Positions 50,372 to 61,196 are shown, counted from the first letter of the stretch. The stretch: 64,000 bases of DNA from Bacillota bacterium (GCA_023391835.1 JAEWAE010000005.1:44771-108770), one strand, 5' to 3'. Made by a program: numbers and translations. The notes: generated by a model not told the origin, from the letters alone.

Positions 50372-51823
50372 ATGGGACAAAATCTCGATCAGAACGAGGC
50401 CCCGGTGATGGAGGCACTGCAGCGTTTGAGGGCCATGCGCGTGGTGCCCTTCGACGTGCCGGGCCATAAGCGCGGGCGCGGCAACCCGGAGCTGAGGAGC
50501 TTCCTTGGCAGGGAATGCCTCAGCGTGGACGTAAACTCCATGAAGCCGCTGGACAACCTCTGCCACCCGACGAGTGTCATCGCCCGGGCGGAAGAGTTGG
50601 CCGCCGCCGCGTTCGGCGCAGCGCACGCCTTTTTTATGGTAGGGGGAACGACCTCCGGCGTGCAGAGCATGGTGCTTGCTTCCTGTAAGCGGGGCGACAA
50701 ACTCATTCTGCCGCGGAATGTGCACCGCAGCGTGATTAACGCGCTGATACTGTGCGGTGCGGTGCCGGTCTATGTCAACCCGCAGATCGACGAGCGGCTC
50801 GGCATTTCTCTCGGCATGCGCATCGAGGATGTCGAGGATGCCGTGCACAGGAACCCTGACGCGAAGGCGATTTTCGTCAACAACCCCACTTACTACGGCG
50901 TCTGCTCGAACCTTGCGGCCATTGTGGGGCTGGCGCACGCGCACGGCATGCTGTGCCTCGCCGACGAGGCGCACGGCACGCATTTCTATTTCGGGAAAGA
51001 CATGCCGGTCTCCGCCATGGCGGCGGGTGCGGATATGGCCGCCGTGAGCATGCACAAATCCGGCGGGTCGCTCACGCAGTCGAGCCTGCTGCTCTGCGGG
51101 CCGGGCGTCAACGCCGATTACCTGCGGCAGATCATCAATCTGACTCAGACCACGAGCGGCAGCTATCTTTTGATATCGAGCCTTGACATATCCCGCCGGA
51201 ACCTCGCCCTGCGTGGGGATGAAATCTTCGCCAGGGTGAAACAGCTCACCTCTTACGCACGCCGGGAGATCAACCGTATTGGTGACTATTACGCCTACGG
51301 GCATGAGCTTGTGGACGGCGACACCGTGTTCGACTTCGACACCACAAAGCTCAGCGTTCACACCCTCGACACGGGCCTGGCGGGCATCGAGGTCTACGAC
51401 ATACTGCGGGATGAGTACGATATCCAGGTCGAGTTCGGCGACCTCGCAAATATCCTCGCCTATGTTTCCGTCGGCGACCGGGAGCGGGAGATCGAGCAGC
51501 TTGTCGGCGCGCTCGCGGACATCCGCCGCCGCTACAAAAAAGAAAAAACCGGCCTGATGCGGCAGGAGTACATCGCCCCGCAGGTGGAATCGTCGCCGCA
51601 GGAGGCGTTCTACTCCCCAAAGGAAAGCCTGCCCATCGGGCAGACCGAGGGGCGCGTCTGCACGGAATTCGTCATGTGCTATCCGCCGGGCATCCCCATT
51701 CTCGCGCCCGGCGAGAGGGTCACCCGAGATATTCTCGACTACATCCGTTATGCAGGCGAAAAAGGATGCTCGCTGACCGGGCCGGAAGACCTGACCATCC
51801 GGCGGCTGAACGTGATGCGGTAA
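50372..51823 (+). CDS. Arginine/lysine/ornithine decarboxylase (fold-type I, PLP)
   Basis: A 483-residue PLP decarboxylase of the Orn/Lys/Arg class, short form. FDVPGHKRGRGNPEL is the family start; LADEAHGTHF gives D198 and VSMHKSGGSLTQSS gives the PLP lysine K229. With an agmatinase-family gene in the same operon, arginine is the likely substrate and agmatine the product. Lysine or ornithine cannot be excluded. ATG 50372 is 7 bases after AAGGAG. Confidence 0.9.
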   Translation: MGQNLDQNEAPVMEALQRLRAMRVVPFDVPGHKRGRGNPELRSFLGRECLSVDVNSMKPLDNLCHPTSVIARAEELAAAAFGAAHAFFMVGGTTSGVQSMVLASCKRGDKLILPRNVHRSVINALILCGAVPVYVNPQIDERLGISLGMRIEDVEDAVHRNPDAKAIFVNNPTYYGVCSNLAAIVGLAHAHGMLCLADEAHGTHFYFGKDMPVSAMAAGADMAAVSMHKSGGSLTQSSLLLCGPGVNADYLRQIINLTQTTSGSYLLISSLDISRRNLALRGDEIFARVKQLTSYARREINRIGDYYAYGHELVDGDTVFDFDTTKLSVHTLDTGLAGIEVYDILRDEYDIQVEFGDLANILAYVSVGDREREIEQLVGALADIRRRYKKEKTGLMRQEYIAPQVESSPQEAFYSPKESLPIGQTEGRVCTEFVMCYPPGIPILAPGERVTRDILDYIRYAGEKGCSLTGPEDLTIRRLNVMR

Positions 51824-51842
51824 GTACGGAAAGGGAAAAATC

Positions 51843-52697
51843 ATGCCTCATTTGACATTTACGGAGATGCACACGCCCGGGGTCGGCCTTTCCATCGAGG
51901 TGAAGCGCCAGCTCTGCTGCGAGCAGAGCCGCTTCCAGCGCATCGAGATTTTCGAGAGCGAGGACTTCGGGCGTTTCCTCACGCTGGACGGCTATATGAT
52001 GTGCACGGAAAAAGACGAATTCGCCTACCACGAAATGATGGTGCATGTGCCGATGGCGGTAAACCCCGCGGCGCGGCGCGTACTGGTCGTGGGCGGCGGC
52101 GACGGGGGCGCGGTGCGCGAGCTGTGCCGCTACCCCGGCATTCGGCATGTCGACCTTGTGGAAATCGACAGCCGCGTGGTCGAGCTGTGCCGCGAGTACC
52201 TGCCGTCCATCGCGGGGAGTCTGGGAGACCCGCGCGTGGAGATACACTTTGAGGACGGCATGCGTTTCGTGCGTGACTGCGAGGACAGCTACGACCTGAT
52301 TCTTGTCGATTCGACCGACCCATTCGGGCCGGGCGAAGGGCTTTTCACACGCGAATTCTATGGGCACTGCTACAAGGCGCTGCATGAAAACGGCATCCTG
52401 GTCAACCAGAACGAGAGTCCGTTTTACCCGGATGACGCGCGGGCCATGGTGCGGGCGCATCAGCGGATTGCCGCGACGTTCCCGGTCTGCCGGATGTATC
52501 AGGCGCATATCCCGTCGTACCCCTCCGGCCACTGGATGTTTGGCTTTGCTTCAAAGGGCCTTCACCCCATCCGCGACATGCAGGGGCGGGAATGGGAGGC
52601 GCTGGGCCTTGCGACGCGGTATTACAACATTCAGCTGCACACGGCGTCGTTCGCGCTGCCGACTTTTGTAGAGGAGATGGTCAAAGATGTGGAATAA
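51843..52697 (+). CDS. speE: Polyamine aminopropyltransferase (spermidine synthase)
   Basis: Transfers an aminopropyl group from decarboxylated AdoMet to an amine. The 284 residues have the AdoMet-like site VLVVGGGDGGAVRELCRYPG, then VDLVEIDSRVVELCREYLP and the acceptor loop DLILVDSTDPFGPGEGLFTREFY. The acceptor could be putrescine or, as in Thermus, agmatine. It overlaps the next gene by 11 bp. Confidence 0.95.
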   Translation: MPHLTFTEMHTPGVGLSIEVKRQLCCEQSRFQRIEIFESEDFGRFLTLDGYMMCTEKDEFAYHEMMVHVPMAVNPAARRVLVVGGGDGGAVRELCRYPGIRHVDLVEIDSRVVELCREYLPSIAGSLGDPRVEIHFEDGMRFVRDCEDSYDLILVDSTDPFGPGEGLFTREFYGHCYKALHENGILVNQNESPFYPDDARAMVRAHQRIAATFPVCRMYQAHIPSYPSGHWMFGFASKGLHPIRDMQGREWEALGLATRYYNIQLHTASFALPTFVEEMVKDVE

Positions 52698-53595
52698 GGC
52701 CTCGCCCGCCTTCCTTGGCTGCGAAGCAACCTTCGAGAAATCGGATACCGTGCTCTTCGGCGCGCCGTTCGATTCCACGGCGAGCTACCGGCCCGGCGCA
52801 CGCTTCGGCAGCCGTGCCATACGGGAGGAGTCATTCGGCATCGAGACTTACAGCCCGTACCAGGACGCGGATCTTTCGGAATGCGCCGCTTTCGACGCGG
52901 GCGATCTGGAACTGTGCATCGGCGATGCGAAACTGGCTCTTGCGCAGATCGAAAAAATGTCTGCGGAAATTCTCGACGCGGGCAAGCTCCCACTGATGCT
53001 CGGCGGGGAACATCTGGTGACGCTGGGCGCGGTGAGGCAGGCGGTGACACGTTACCCCGACCTGCGTATCGTGCATTTCGACGCCCACACCGATCTGCGG
53101 GACGAATACCTGGGCGCCTCCCTTTCGCATGCGGCGGTGCTGCGCCGCTGCTGGGATCTGCTCGGCGACGGACGCATTTTCCAATTCGGCATCCGTTCCG
53201 GTCTGCGGGAAGAATTCGAGTGGGCGAAGAGACACACCCGGCTGCACAAATTCGACTTTGACGGCCTTGAGGAAACGGTCGCGGAGCTGGCCGGTTCTCC
53301 GGTTTATTTCACGGTGGATCTCGACGTGCTGGACCCGTCGGTTTTCCCCGGCACGGGCACGCCGGAGCCGGGCGGCGTCTCTTTTTTGCAGCTGATGGAC
53401 GCGATGACCCTCGTGGCGAAGCGCTGCCGCGTCGTGGGGTGCGATCTGGTCGAGCTGGCGCCGATGCTCGACGCGAGCGGCGTCTCGACCATAGCGGCCT
53501 GCAAATTGCTGCGGGAACTGCTGCTCGCGCTTTATGCAAACCCTTCTGTCACGAACGCGAAATCGATTACGGGAAAAGCGGAAAGGTGTGAGTAA
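52687..53595 (+). CDS. speB: Agmatinase-family ureohydrolase
   Basis: A 302-residue Mn-dependent ureohydrolase. Metal ligands are complete: GGEH, the DAHTDLRDEY triad and the DLDVLDP pair. VLFGAPFDSTASYRPGARFG is the family start, and FPGTGTPEPGG is the late loop. The product is putrescine from agmatine, or spermidine if the SpeE product is N1-aminopropylagmatine. Confidence 0.93.
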   Translation: MWNKASPAFLGCEATFEKSDTVLFGAPFDSTASYRPGARFGSRAIREESFGIETYSPYQDADLSECAAFDAGDLELCIGDAKLALAQIEKMSAEILDAGKLPLMLGGEHLVTLGAVRQAVTRYPDLRIVHFDAHTDLRDEYLGASLSHAAVLRRCWDLLGDGRIFQFGIRSGLREEFEWAKRHTRLHKFDFDGLEETVAELAGSPVYFTVDLDVLDPSVFPGTGTPEPGGVSFLQLMDAMTLVAKRCRVVGCDLVELAPMLDASGVSTIAACKLLRELLLALYANPSVTNAKSITGKAERCE

Positions 53596-53596
53596 T

Positions 53597-54796
53597 ATGG
53601 GGAAAGTTATGGTAATCGGCTGCGGAGGGGTGGCAAGTGTCGCCATCCATAAAATCTGCCAGAACAGGGAAACCTTCGGGGAGCTCTGCATTGCCAGCCG
53701 CACAAAATTGAAATGCGACGCTCTGGCCGAGAAACTCGCCGGTTCCGGCGTAAAGATCACCACGGCTCAGGTAGACGCCGACAACGTCGGCGAGCTGACC
53801 GCGCTCATACGGGCGGAAAAGCCGGACGTGGTCCTGAACCTTGCCCTGCCATATCAGGACCTGCACATCATGGATGCGTGTCTTGCCGCCCGCGTCAGCT
53901 ATGTGGACACGGCCAACTACGAGCCGGAGGATACGGCACATTTCGAGTACAAGTGGCAGTGGGCTTACCGCGACCGATTCCGCGAGGCCGGCATCACCGC
54001 GCTGCTGGGCAGCGGATTTGACCCGGGCGTGACGGGCGTATTTTCCGCATATGCGCAGAAACATCAGTTCGACGAAATCCACGCGATCGATATCCTCGAC
54101 TGCAACGGCGGCGACCATGGCTATCCGTTCGCCACGAATTTCAACCCCGAAATCAACATCCGCGAGGTCTCTGCCAAGGGAAGCTACTGGGAAAACGGGC
54201 GGTGGGTCGAGACCGAGCCGATGGCCATCAAGCGCGAATACGATTTTAAAGAAGTCGGCAAAAAGGACATGTACCTGCTGCACCACGAGGAGATCGAAAG
54301 TCTCGCGCTCCACATCCGGGGCATTCGGCGCATCCGGTTCTTCATGACGTTCGGGCAGAGCTACCTGATCCATCTGCGCTGCCTGCAGGACGTCGGCATG
54401 ACGAGCATCGAGCCTATCAGCTACAACGGAATGCAGATCGTGCCGCTCCAGTTTCTGAGGGCGGTGCTGCCCGACCCGGCGACGCTGGGGCCGCGCACGA
54501 AGGGCAAGACGAATATCGGCTGCATTTTCCACGGCGTGAAGGATGGAAAGCCAAAGGACTATTATCTTTACAACATCTGCGATCATCAGACGTGCTACCG
54601 AGAGGTCGGCAGCCAGGCCGTCAGCTACACAACGGGCGTGCCGGCCATGATCGGTGCCATGCTCGTGATGGACGGCCGCTGGTCGAGGCCGGGGGTCTGG
54701 AACATCGAGCAGTTTGACCCGGACCCGTTCATGGAGGCCCTGAACCGTTTCGGCCTGCCGTGGCAGGAGGATTTCCACCCGGTGCCGGTGCCATGA
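53597..54796 (+). CDS. Carboxyspermidine/carboxynorspermidine dehydrogenase (saccharopine dehydrogenase family)
   Basis: A 399-residue NADPH enzyme that condenses aspartate semialdehyde with a diamine. The Rossmann start is KVMVIGCGGVASVAIHKICQ; SGFDPGVTGVFSAYA and DCNGGDHGYPFATNFNPEIN are blocks of the LYS1-like CANSDH family. ATG 53597 follows AAAGGTG and comes one base after the speB stop. Its partner decarboxylase overlaps by ATGA. Confidence 0.9.
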   Translation: MGKVMVIGCGGVASVAIHKICQNRETFGELCIASRTKLKCDALAEKLAGSGVKITTAQVDADNVGELTALIRAEKPDVVLNLALPYQDLHIMDACLAARVSYVDTANYEPEDTAHFEYKWQWAYRDRFREAGITALLGSGFDPGVTGVFSAYAQKHQFDEIHAIDILDCNGGDHGYPFATNFNPEINIREVSAKGSYWENGRWVETEPMAIKREYDFKEVGKKDMYLLHHEEIESLALHIRGIRRIRFFMTFGQSYLIHLRCLQDVGMTSIEPISYNGMQIVPLQFLRAVLPDPATLGPRTKGKTNIGCIFHGVKDGKPKDYYLYNICDHQTCYREVGSQAVSYTTGVPAMIGAMLVMDGRWSRPGVWNIEQFDPDPFMEALNRFGLPWQEDFHPVPVP

Positions 54797-55944
54797 GCGT
54801 GGCGGAAAATCTGGATGAGTCGTTTGCTTCTCTGCCTACGCCGTGCTTTGTGGTGGACGAGGCGCGCCTGATGCGCAACCTTCATATCCTTGCAGAGGTA
54901 AAACGCCGCTGCGGCGCGTCCATCCTGCTGGCACAAAAGGCGTTTTCCATGTTCCGGGTTTACCCTCTGCTGGCGAAAACGCTCGACGGCACGGCGGCGA
55001 GCGGCCTGTTTGAAGCGCGCCTCGGCCGCGAGGAATTCGGCAAAGAGGTACACGTTTTCAGCCCCGCTTACCGTGAGGACGAATTCGATGAGATTTTGGG
55101 CTATTCCGATCATATCGTGTTCAACAGCTTTTCCCAGTGGCGGCGCTTTGGGCCACGGGCGCTCGGTGCGGGCAAGGTGTGCGGCCTGCGGCTGAACCCC
55201 GAATACTCCACACAGGGAGGGCACGCCATTTACGACCCCTGTGCGCCGTTCTCGCGCCTGGGCGTGACGGCGGCGGCGTTCGAGCCGGAATCGCTTGGGG
55301 GCTTGACCGGTTTCCACATGCACACCCTTTGCGAGCAAGGCCCGGACGCACTCGACGCGACGGTCCGTGTACTGGAAGAAAAATTCGGCCCGTATCTTGC
55401 AAAGATGGAATGGCTGAATCTCGGCGGCGGGCACCACATCACCCGTGGGGGATATGACATCGACCGGCTGTGCGAGACCGTGCTCCGCCTGCGCCACACA
55501 TACGGCGTAAAAGTCTATCTTGAGCCGGGCGAGGCCGTGGCACTCGACGCGGGTTTCCTCGTTTCCACCGTACTGGATGTCGTCCACAACGGCATGGACA
55601 TCGCCGTGCTGGATGCTTCCGCCGCCTGCCATATGCCCGACGTGCTTGAGATGCCCTACCGCCCGCCGCTGTGCGGCGCGGGCGGGCCGGGGGAAAAAGG
55701 GCATACATTCCGCCTGGCCGGGCCGACGTGCCTTGCGGGCGACGTGATCGGGGATTATTCGTTCGACCGTTCCCTTTGCCCCGGCAGCCGCGTTGTGTTC
55801 GGCGACATGGCCATTTACTCCATGGTCAAAAGCAACACGTTCAACGGCATGCGCCTGCCGGATATTTTTCTGCGCCGCGCGGATGGCTCGTTCGAACTGG
55901 TGCGCCGTTTCGGCTACGAGGACTTCAAGGGCCGCCTATCCTGA
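54793..55944 (+). CDS. nspC: Carboxyspermidine/carboxynorspermidine decarboxylase
   Basis: A 383-residue fold-type III PLP decarboxylase. SLPTPCFVVDEARLMRNLHIL is the family start, the PLP lysine is K49 (ILLAQKAFSMF), and the late YLEPGEAVALDAGFLVSTVLDV and CLAGDVIGDY blocks are present. It yields spermidine (or norspermidine) from the carboxylated intermediate made by the preceding gene. Confidence 0.93.
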   Translation: MSVAENLDESFASLPTPCFVVDEARLMRNLHILAEVKRRCGASILLAQKAFSMFRVYPLLAKTLDGTAASGLFEARLGREEFGKEVHVFSPAYREDEFDEILGYSDHIVFNSFSQWRRFGPRALGAGKVCGLRLNPEYSTQGGHAIYDPCAPFSRLGVTAAAFEPESLGGLTGFHMHTLCEQGPDALDATVRVLEEKFGPYLAKMEWLNLGGGHHITRGGYDIDRLCETVLRLRHTYGVKVYLEPGEAVALDAGFLVSTVLDVVHNGMDIAVLDASAACHMPDVLEMPYRPPLCGAGGPGEKGHTFRLAGPTCLAGDVIGDYSFDRSLCPGSRVVFGDMAIYSMVKSNTFNGMRLPDIFLRRADGSFELVRRFGYEDFKGRLS

Positions 55945-56079
55945 CGACCGAACGGTGCGGGTCGTATAAATTATCCGTTCGCGAAAAGAAAAACCGGACC
56001 GGCCGCCCGGCTGATAAATGAAAGGCCGCTCCGGCGCGGCCATTGCAGCTCATAAACACGGCATAATGAAAAAGGAAAG

Positions 56080-56116
56080 CCCCGGAAAGCCAACAAACGA
56101 AGGCTTTCCGGGGTTT
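56080..56116 (+). terminator. Intrinsic terminator of the polyamine operon
   Basis: CCCCGGAAAGCC (56080-56091) pairs with GGCTTTCCGGGG (56102-56113), then TTT. The 480-bp gap 55945-56423 otherwise holds only small hairpins and no gene I can support. Confidence 0.85.
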
Positions 56117-56423
56117 GCGGCAACAGAGCGTTTTGCCAACTCAAAATGGCGGGGGAGTTTTTAACCGGGAAGGATCATACAACTATTTCTCTTTTGCTGG
56201 CCGCGTTTGTACGGGCCGGGATGATCCAAAGGGCAAAACCGTGCTTCACCGGTCCCAAATATAGAATAGTCATCCTATGTGCCGCCTTCGGCGCACAGCG
56301 GACTTGCGGGAAGCCGCAGCCGAGATTTGGCCGGGCGGTTACTGCCCGATGCGGTTTTGTGTATATAAACGCCCCGGATGTCGCTTGGATGCATCGGATT
56401 TGGGCTGGCTGTCGGCCTCGTTT

Positions 56424-57116
56424 TCAGCGGGCTGCTTCTTCCCGGGCCTTCAAAGCCTCGACAGGCCGGCGGGTCGTGATATTGGCGGCCCCGAGCCGGC
56501 ATAGCGTCCGGATCATGTCCGGCTCGTCCGGCGTCCACGCGGAAAACGGGATGCCAGCTTCTGTCAGCGCCGCTGCCGTCTGCCCGGTGCAGAATCGGTA
56601 ATAGAGGTTGAGACAGGCAAAGCGGTAGACGCGCAGCCGGGCAATGACCGACCGGGTCTTTTGGGACAGCCGGGCGTTTCCCTCCCGCGCCGCCTGCTCC
56701 GGCGATTCCGGCAGATCCGCTACCCGCTCCAGATTGAGATACACGCGCACCCGTGCCGCCAGGCCGCCGGGCCCCCGCAGCAGGCCAAGGTCGACGTTGC
56801 CGGAATAGATCAGCCGATCTACCACTCCGGCGTGCTCCGCCGCATCCAGCACCGGGGCTTCCAGGCCGTCCTCTTTGAGATCGCAGTTCATCCAGACCGC
56901 CGGCCGACCGGCCAGATGGGCGAATGCGCTCGCCAGCGTGGGCGCGCCGGCTTCGGGCGGCTGGTTGTGAGAAAGCACCAGCACGCCGTCCGCCCGGCGG
57001 CAGACATCCACCTCGACGGCGTCCACCGGCAGCGAAAGGGCAAAATCCAGAAACTCTAGCGAGTTGTCGGGCCGCCCCTCGCAGCCGGAGTGGGCCGTGA
57101 TCCACGTTTTATTCAT
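56424..57116 (-). CDS. Glycerophosphodiester phosphodiesterase family protein
   Basis: A 230-residue GDPD-fold protein without signal peptide. The catalytic pattern is kept in a variant form: AHSGCEGRPDNSLEF (normally HRG...PENT) and VEVDVCRRADGVLVLSHN, giving His, Glu/Asp and a second His. Later FSAWTPDEPDMIRTL matches the usual W-T-N/P-D segment. It would cleave glycerophosphodiesters in the cytosol. AGGAGG precedes the ATG at 57116. It lies after the terminator of the ABC operon. Confidence 0.85.
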   Translation of the reverse strand: MNKTWITAHSGCEGRPDNSLEFLDFALSLPVDAVEVDVCRRADGVLVLSHNQPPEAGAPTLASAFAHLAGRPAVWMNCDLKEDGLEAPVLDAAEHAGVVDRLIYSGNVDLGLLRGPGGLAARVRVYLNLERVADLPESPEQAAREGNARLSQKTRSVIARLRVYRFACLNLYYRFCTGQTAAALTEAGIPFSAWTPDEPDMIRTLCRLGAANITTRRPVEALKAREEAAR

Positions 57117-57186
57117 CGCGAAACCTCCTTTTGATTTGTTTTCGGTCGATCTGGCCGACACAGAGCCTGCGGCGAACCCGGGCATG

Positions 57187-57216
57187 AAAAAGCCGACTCC
57201 CCGGCGGGGCGTCGGC
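57187..57216 (-). terminator. Terminator of the ABC importer operon
   Basis: GCCGAC-CCCC and GGGG-GTCGGC arms (57192-57216) form a tight hairpin; on the minus strand it ends in TTTTT. Some read-through into the GDPD gene is possible. Confidence 0.85.
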
Positions 57217-57231
57217 CTTTCGACGACTGAG

Positions 57232-58080
57232 TCAGCCCTGCTTTTCCCAGGCCTTTTCCCTCATGTTGGAAGTGATATACAGTACGGCGGAAATAAGGCA
57301 AATCAGGAACATCAGCACCGACAGCGCGGCGGATATGGTGTACTGCTGGCTGTTATACAGCTTGTAGAGCACTACACCCAGCATCTGCGGCGAATTGCCG
57401 CCCATCAGGTACGGCGTGGTAAAAGACCCCACGTTGCCCATGAATACGAACATGGCCGCGATGATCACATCCTTGGTGGTCATGGGCAGGATCATCCGCC
57501 ACACCAGCCGCAGCGTGGAGGCGCCCACATCCCGCGCGGCCTCCACCGTGGAATCGGGAATCGCGGAAAGCGACGACAGGATGAGCATGGTGGCAAAGGG
57601 AATATTGAACCACAGGTTCATAAGGATAATGCCCTTGTCGCTATACATCAGTCCGGGTTTGAAATTCATCTCGAACAACCGGCTGAGCCGATTGAGAAAC
57701 CCGGCGTCCCGGATGATAATGATCATGCCGTTGACGGCCACCAGCCCCGGAATGAAGCGGGGGAAGATATAGAGTTTGCCGATCGCCCGGCTGAAAACCG
57801 AATGGGAAAAGCGCAGATACAGCGCCAGCGCGTAGGAAATGACGACGGCCAGCACGACGGTGGCCACACAGATATACAGGGTGTAAAAAAAGCTGTCGCG
57901 CATCTGCGGATCGGTGAAGACCCGGCGGTAATTGCCTAGGCCCAGCCCGCCGTCGCTCAGGCTTAGGCTGCTGTACAGCACATTCCCGATCGGGTACAGC
58001 ACCGTAATCACGATAATCAGAAAGGCTGGTGCAATCAGCAGGTATGCGATCCAGCCGGTGCGTTTTTCATTGGTACCCAT
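57232..58080 (-). CDS. ABC transporter permease (PotB/UgpA-like)
   Basis: A 282-residue permease with six membrane helices. The N-terminal WIAYLLIAPAFLIIVITVLYP and the EAA loop EAARDVGASTLRLVWRMILP-MTTKD are standard for the spermidine/iron/glycerol-phosphate importer group. RBS GAGAGGATGG precedes ATG. It pairs with the permease at 60363. Confidence 0.9.
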   Translation of the reverse strand: MGTNEKRTGWIAYLLIAPAFLIIVITVLYPIGNVLYSSLSLSDGGLGLGNYRRVFTDPQMRDSFFYTLYICVATVVLAVVISYALALYLRFSHSVFSRAIGKLYIFPRFIPGLVAVNGMIIIIRDAGFLNRLSRLFEMNFKPGLMYSDKGIILMNLWFNIPFATMLILSSLSAIPDSTVEAARDVGASTLRLVWRMILPMTTKDVIIAAMFVFMGNVGSFTTPYLMGGNSPQMLGVVLYKLYNSQQYTISAALSVLMFLICLISAVLYITSNMREKAWEKQG

Positions 58081-58104
58081 TCGGCCATCCTCTCGCTTCC
58101 GGTA

Positions 58105-59274
58105 TTATTTCGTCGCCGAGCCAATATCTTTGCTCCAGCGGGTGTTCAGATCCGTGCCCAGCGGGCCGATGCTGCCCATGCGGAAGGTGTCCACCTTCAG
58201 GCCCGAAATGGTGCCGGTGAGGGAGGAATCCAGCTTCGAGATGTCGATGACCGGGATCGCGGCCATGGATTTGAGCGCGATATTCTGCGCCTGGGGTGTG
58301 AGCATGTAGTCGATGAACGCATAGGCGCCGTCCGGATTGCTGCCGATGCTCGGGATGCCGAAAGTCACCGTGGAGCCCGTAAAGGACGGGGTGAGCTGCG
58401 TCATTTTGATGCTGTCCGGCAAAGTGCCCTGGCTCTTCTGCGAAATGACCATATCCGCCCATGCGGGGATCATATCCACTTCTTTGTTAGCCAGCAGATC
58501 GAGCGTGCCCTGGTTTTTATTCGGATACACGACTTTCCCGCCGGATTTATACATGTACGGGGCCAGCTCCTTGAGCTTGGCGAAGCCCTGATCCCACTGG
58601 TCTTCCCATTTTTTATCGGTGGAGGTCATGGCGTCTTTGGAAAGATAGTTGTAAACCGTGGTCATCACAAACGAGCTGCCCGCGCCGCCCGAATCCGGCG
58701 TGTTGTAAGCAAAGCGCCCCGGATGCGCCTTGATCCAGGAGTAAAGCTCGTCGGTGGTCTTCGGCGGGGTGGAAACGGTCGCGGAGTTGTAGGCCAATAC
58801 CACGGTGGTGCCGCGGTAAGGAACGACGTAATCCGCGCCGAACGTGGGCTTCGTTTTGAGGTTTTTATAATTGACAATTTTCGATTTGTCGAGCTTTGAA
58901 AAAATTCCCGCGCCGCCCTGGGTGGTGTAGTTGAGGAATTCGTCGTCGCCCAGCTCGATGACGTCGAAATCGGTATTTTTCTGGCCGGCCTTTTCCGCCG
59001 CGATTACGCGGTCTGAAAGGCCCTGGGCGCCGGTGCCGGAAAGGATGAATTCGAGCTTGACTGTGTAGCCCAGCTTGTTGGTGGAGTTGAATTTTTCCAC
59101 CTGCTGATTGAACTGTGTGCGCACATTGTCGGAGCCGCCCGCCCAGAGAGTGATCGTTTTTTTCGCGCCGGATGTCTTATTGGCCGAGGCGGACGACGGC
59201 ACGCCGCAGGCCATCAGTAAAGTGGCGCAGAGGGCAGTTTCGGCGACTGCCATCCAGATGTGCTTTCGTTTCAT
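58105..59274 (-). CDS. ABC transporter substrate-binding lipoprotein (family 1)
   Basis: A 389-residue binding protein. The signal peptide ends in the lipobox LLMAC (Cys at about 24). The mature part starts TITLWAGGSDNVRTQFNQQVEKFN, a family 1 fold; WADMVISQKSQG and PDGAYAFIDYMLTPQAQNIA are typical of this group. The substrate is not visible; the neighbours (GDPD, PHP hydrolase) point to a phosphate ester or organic phosphate. GGGAGG precedes ATG 59274. Confidence 0.9.
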   Translation of the reverse strand: MKRKHIWMAVAETALCATLLMACGVPSSASANKTSGAKKTITLWAGGSDNVRTQFNQQVEKFNSTNKLGYTVKLEFILSGTGAQGLSDRVIAAEKAGQKNTDFDVIELGDDEFLNYTTQGGAGIFSKLDKSKIVNYKNLKTKPTFGADYVVPYRGTTVVLAYNSATVSTPPKTTDELYSWIKAHPGRFAYNTPDSGGAGSSFVMTTVYNYLSKDAMTSTDKKWEDQWDQGFAKLKELAPYMYKSGGKVVYPNKNQGTLDLLANKEVDMIPAWADMVISQKSQGTLPDSIKMTQLTPSFTGSTVTFGIPSIGSNPDGAYAFIDYMLTPQAQNIALKSMAAIPVIDISKLDSSLTGTISGLKVDTFRMGSIGPLGTDLNTRWSKDIGSATK

Positions 59275-59359
59275 GTTTACCTCCCGATTATCCAAGCCAT
59301 GCGATTCAGATCTATATAAACGGGCCGTTTCACTGGCCTGACACATTCGGCTGCAGCGG

Positions 59360-60346
<987 letters not shown>

Positions 60347-60362
60347 TTACAATACCCAGCTC

Positions 60363-61196
60363 CTATTTCAGTTTGAAACCATTCGAAAGGGTGTCCGGCG
60401 AGAGAAACCGCCGCAGCAGAAAGAGGATCGCGATGGTCGGCAGCATCAGGATCATCGAAAAGACCGGCCCGGCGGTGGTGGCGTATTCCATGATAACGCC
60501 GTACATTTCCACCGGCATGGTTTTAACGGTGGGGAAGCCGACCAGCAGCGTTCCCTGCGCTTCTTCCATCGAGCCCAGGAAGGTGAACATGGCCGCGACC
60601 ACGATGCCCGGCGTTGCCAGCGGCAGCGACACATGGAAAAAGGTGCGGATCGGGCCGGCACCCACGTCCCGCGCCGACTCTTCCTGCTGCCGGTGGATGG
60701 AACGGAAGGAATTGGCCGGGATCCAGGTCATGAACATCATCGAGTTGAGCAGGTGAATGAGGATGACGCCCGGCACGGTGCCGATCAGCCCCAGCCGGTA
60801 AAAGATGATGCCGATGGATATGTAAAGGCCCATTTTGGGGAACGCATCGCTGAGCAGGAAGGAAAGCATGAATATCCGCCGGCCGGGGAATTCGAATCGG
60901 GCCAGCGCGTAGGCGGCCGGCAGGCACACCGCCATGGCTATGAGCGTGGTCATGCCCGCGATCAAAAACGACTGGGTGATGGAGCTGACCAGTTCGTCCT
61001 GCCCCAGCACAAAATGCCACCAACGGAATCCCCACACCTGGGGGATGACGCCGGGTGCCTCGTATTTATTGGCGAACGCAAGCATCGCCAGGTGCAGCAG
61101 CGGCAGATAAAAGAACAGCAGAAACACGGCAAGGATCAGAAAGCCCAAGAAGTTTTTCCACCCGACCGCGTGATAATAGGCCCGAGGGGTCGTCAT
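60363..61196 (-). CDS. ABC transporter permease (PotC/UgpE-like)
   Basis: A 277-residue permease with six helices. FLILAVFLLFFYLPLLHLAM at the start and the EAA loop ESARDVGAGPIRTFFHVSLPLATPG are family signatures. The start ATG overlaps the preceding gene (ATGA). It is the second half of the permease pair. Confidence 0.92.
   Translation of the reverse strand: MTTPRAYYHAVGWKNFLGFLILAVFLLFFYLPLLHLAMLAFANKYEAPGVIPQVWGFRWWHFVLGQDELVSSITQSFLIAGMTTLIAMAVCLPAAYALARFEFPGRRIFMLSFLLSDAFPKMGLYISIGIIFYRLGLIGTVPGVILIHLLNSMMFMTWIPANSFRSIHRQQEESARDVGAGPIRTFFHVSLPLATPGIVVAAMFTFLGSMEEAQGTLLVGFPTVKTMPVEMYGVIMEYATTAGPVFSMILMLPTIAILFLLRRFLSPDTLSNGFKLK

Noticed and set aside
56146..56601. Plus-strand open frame starting MAGEFLTGKDHTTIS
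   Set aside because: The first 25 codons faintly resemble a helix-turn-helix remnant, but the rest is antisense to the GDPD gene and unlike any protein.
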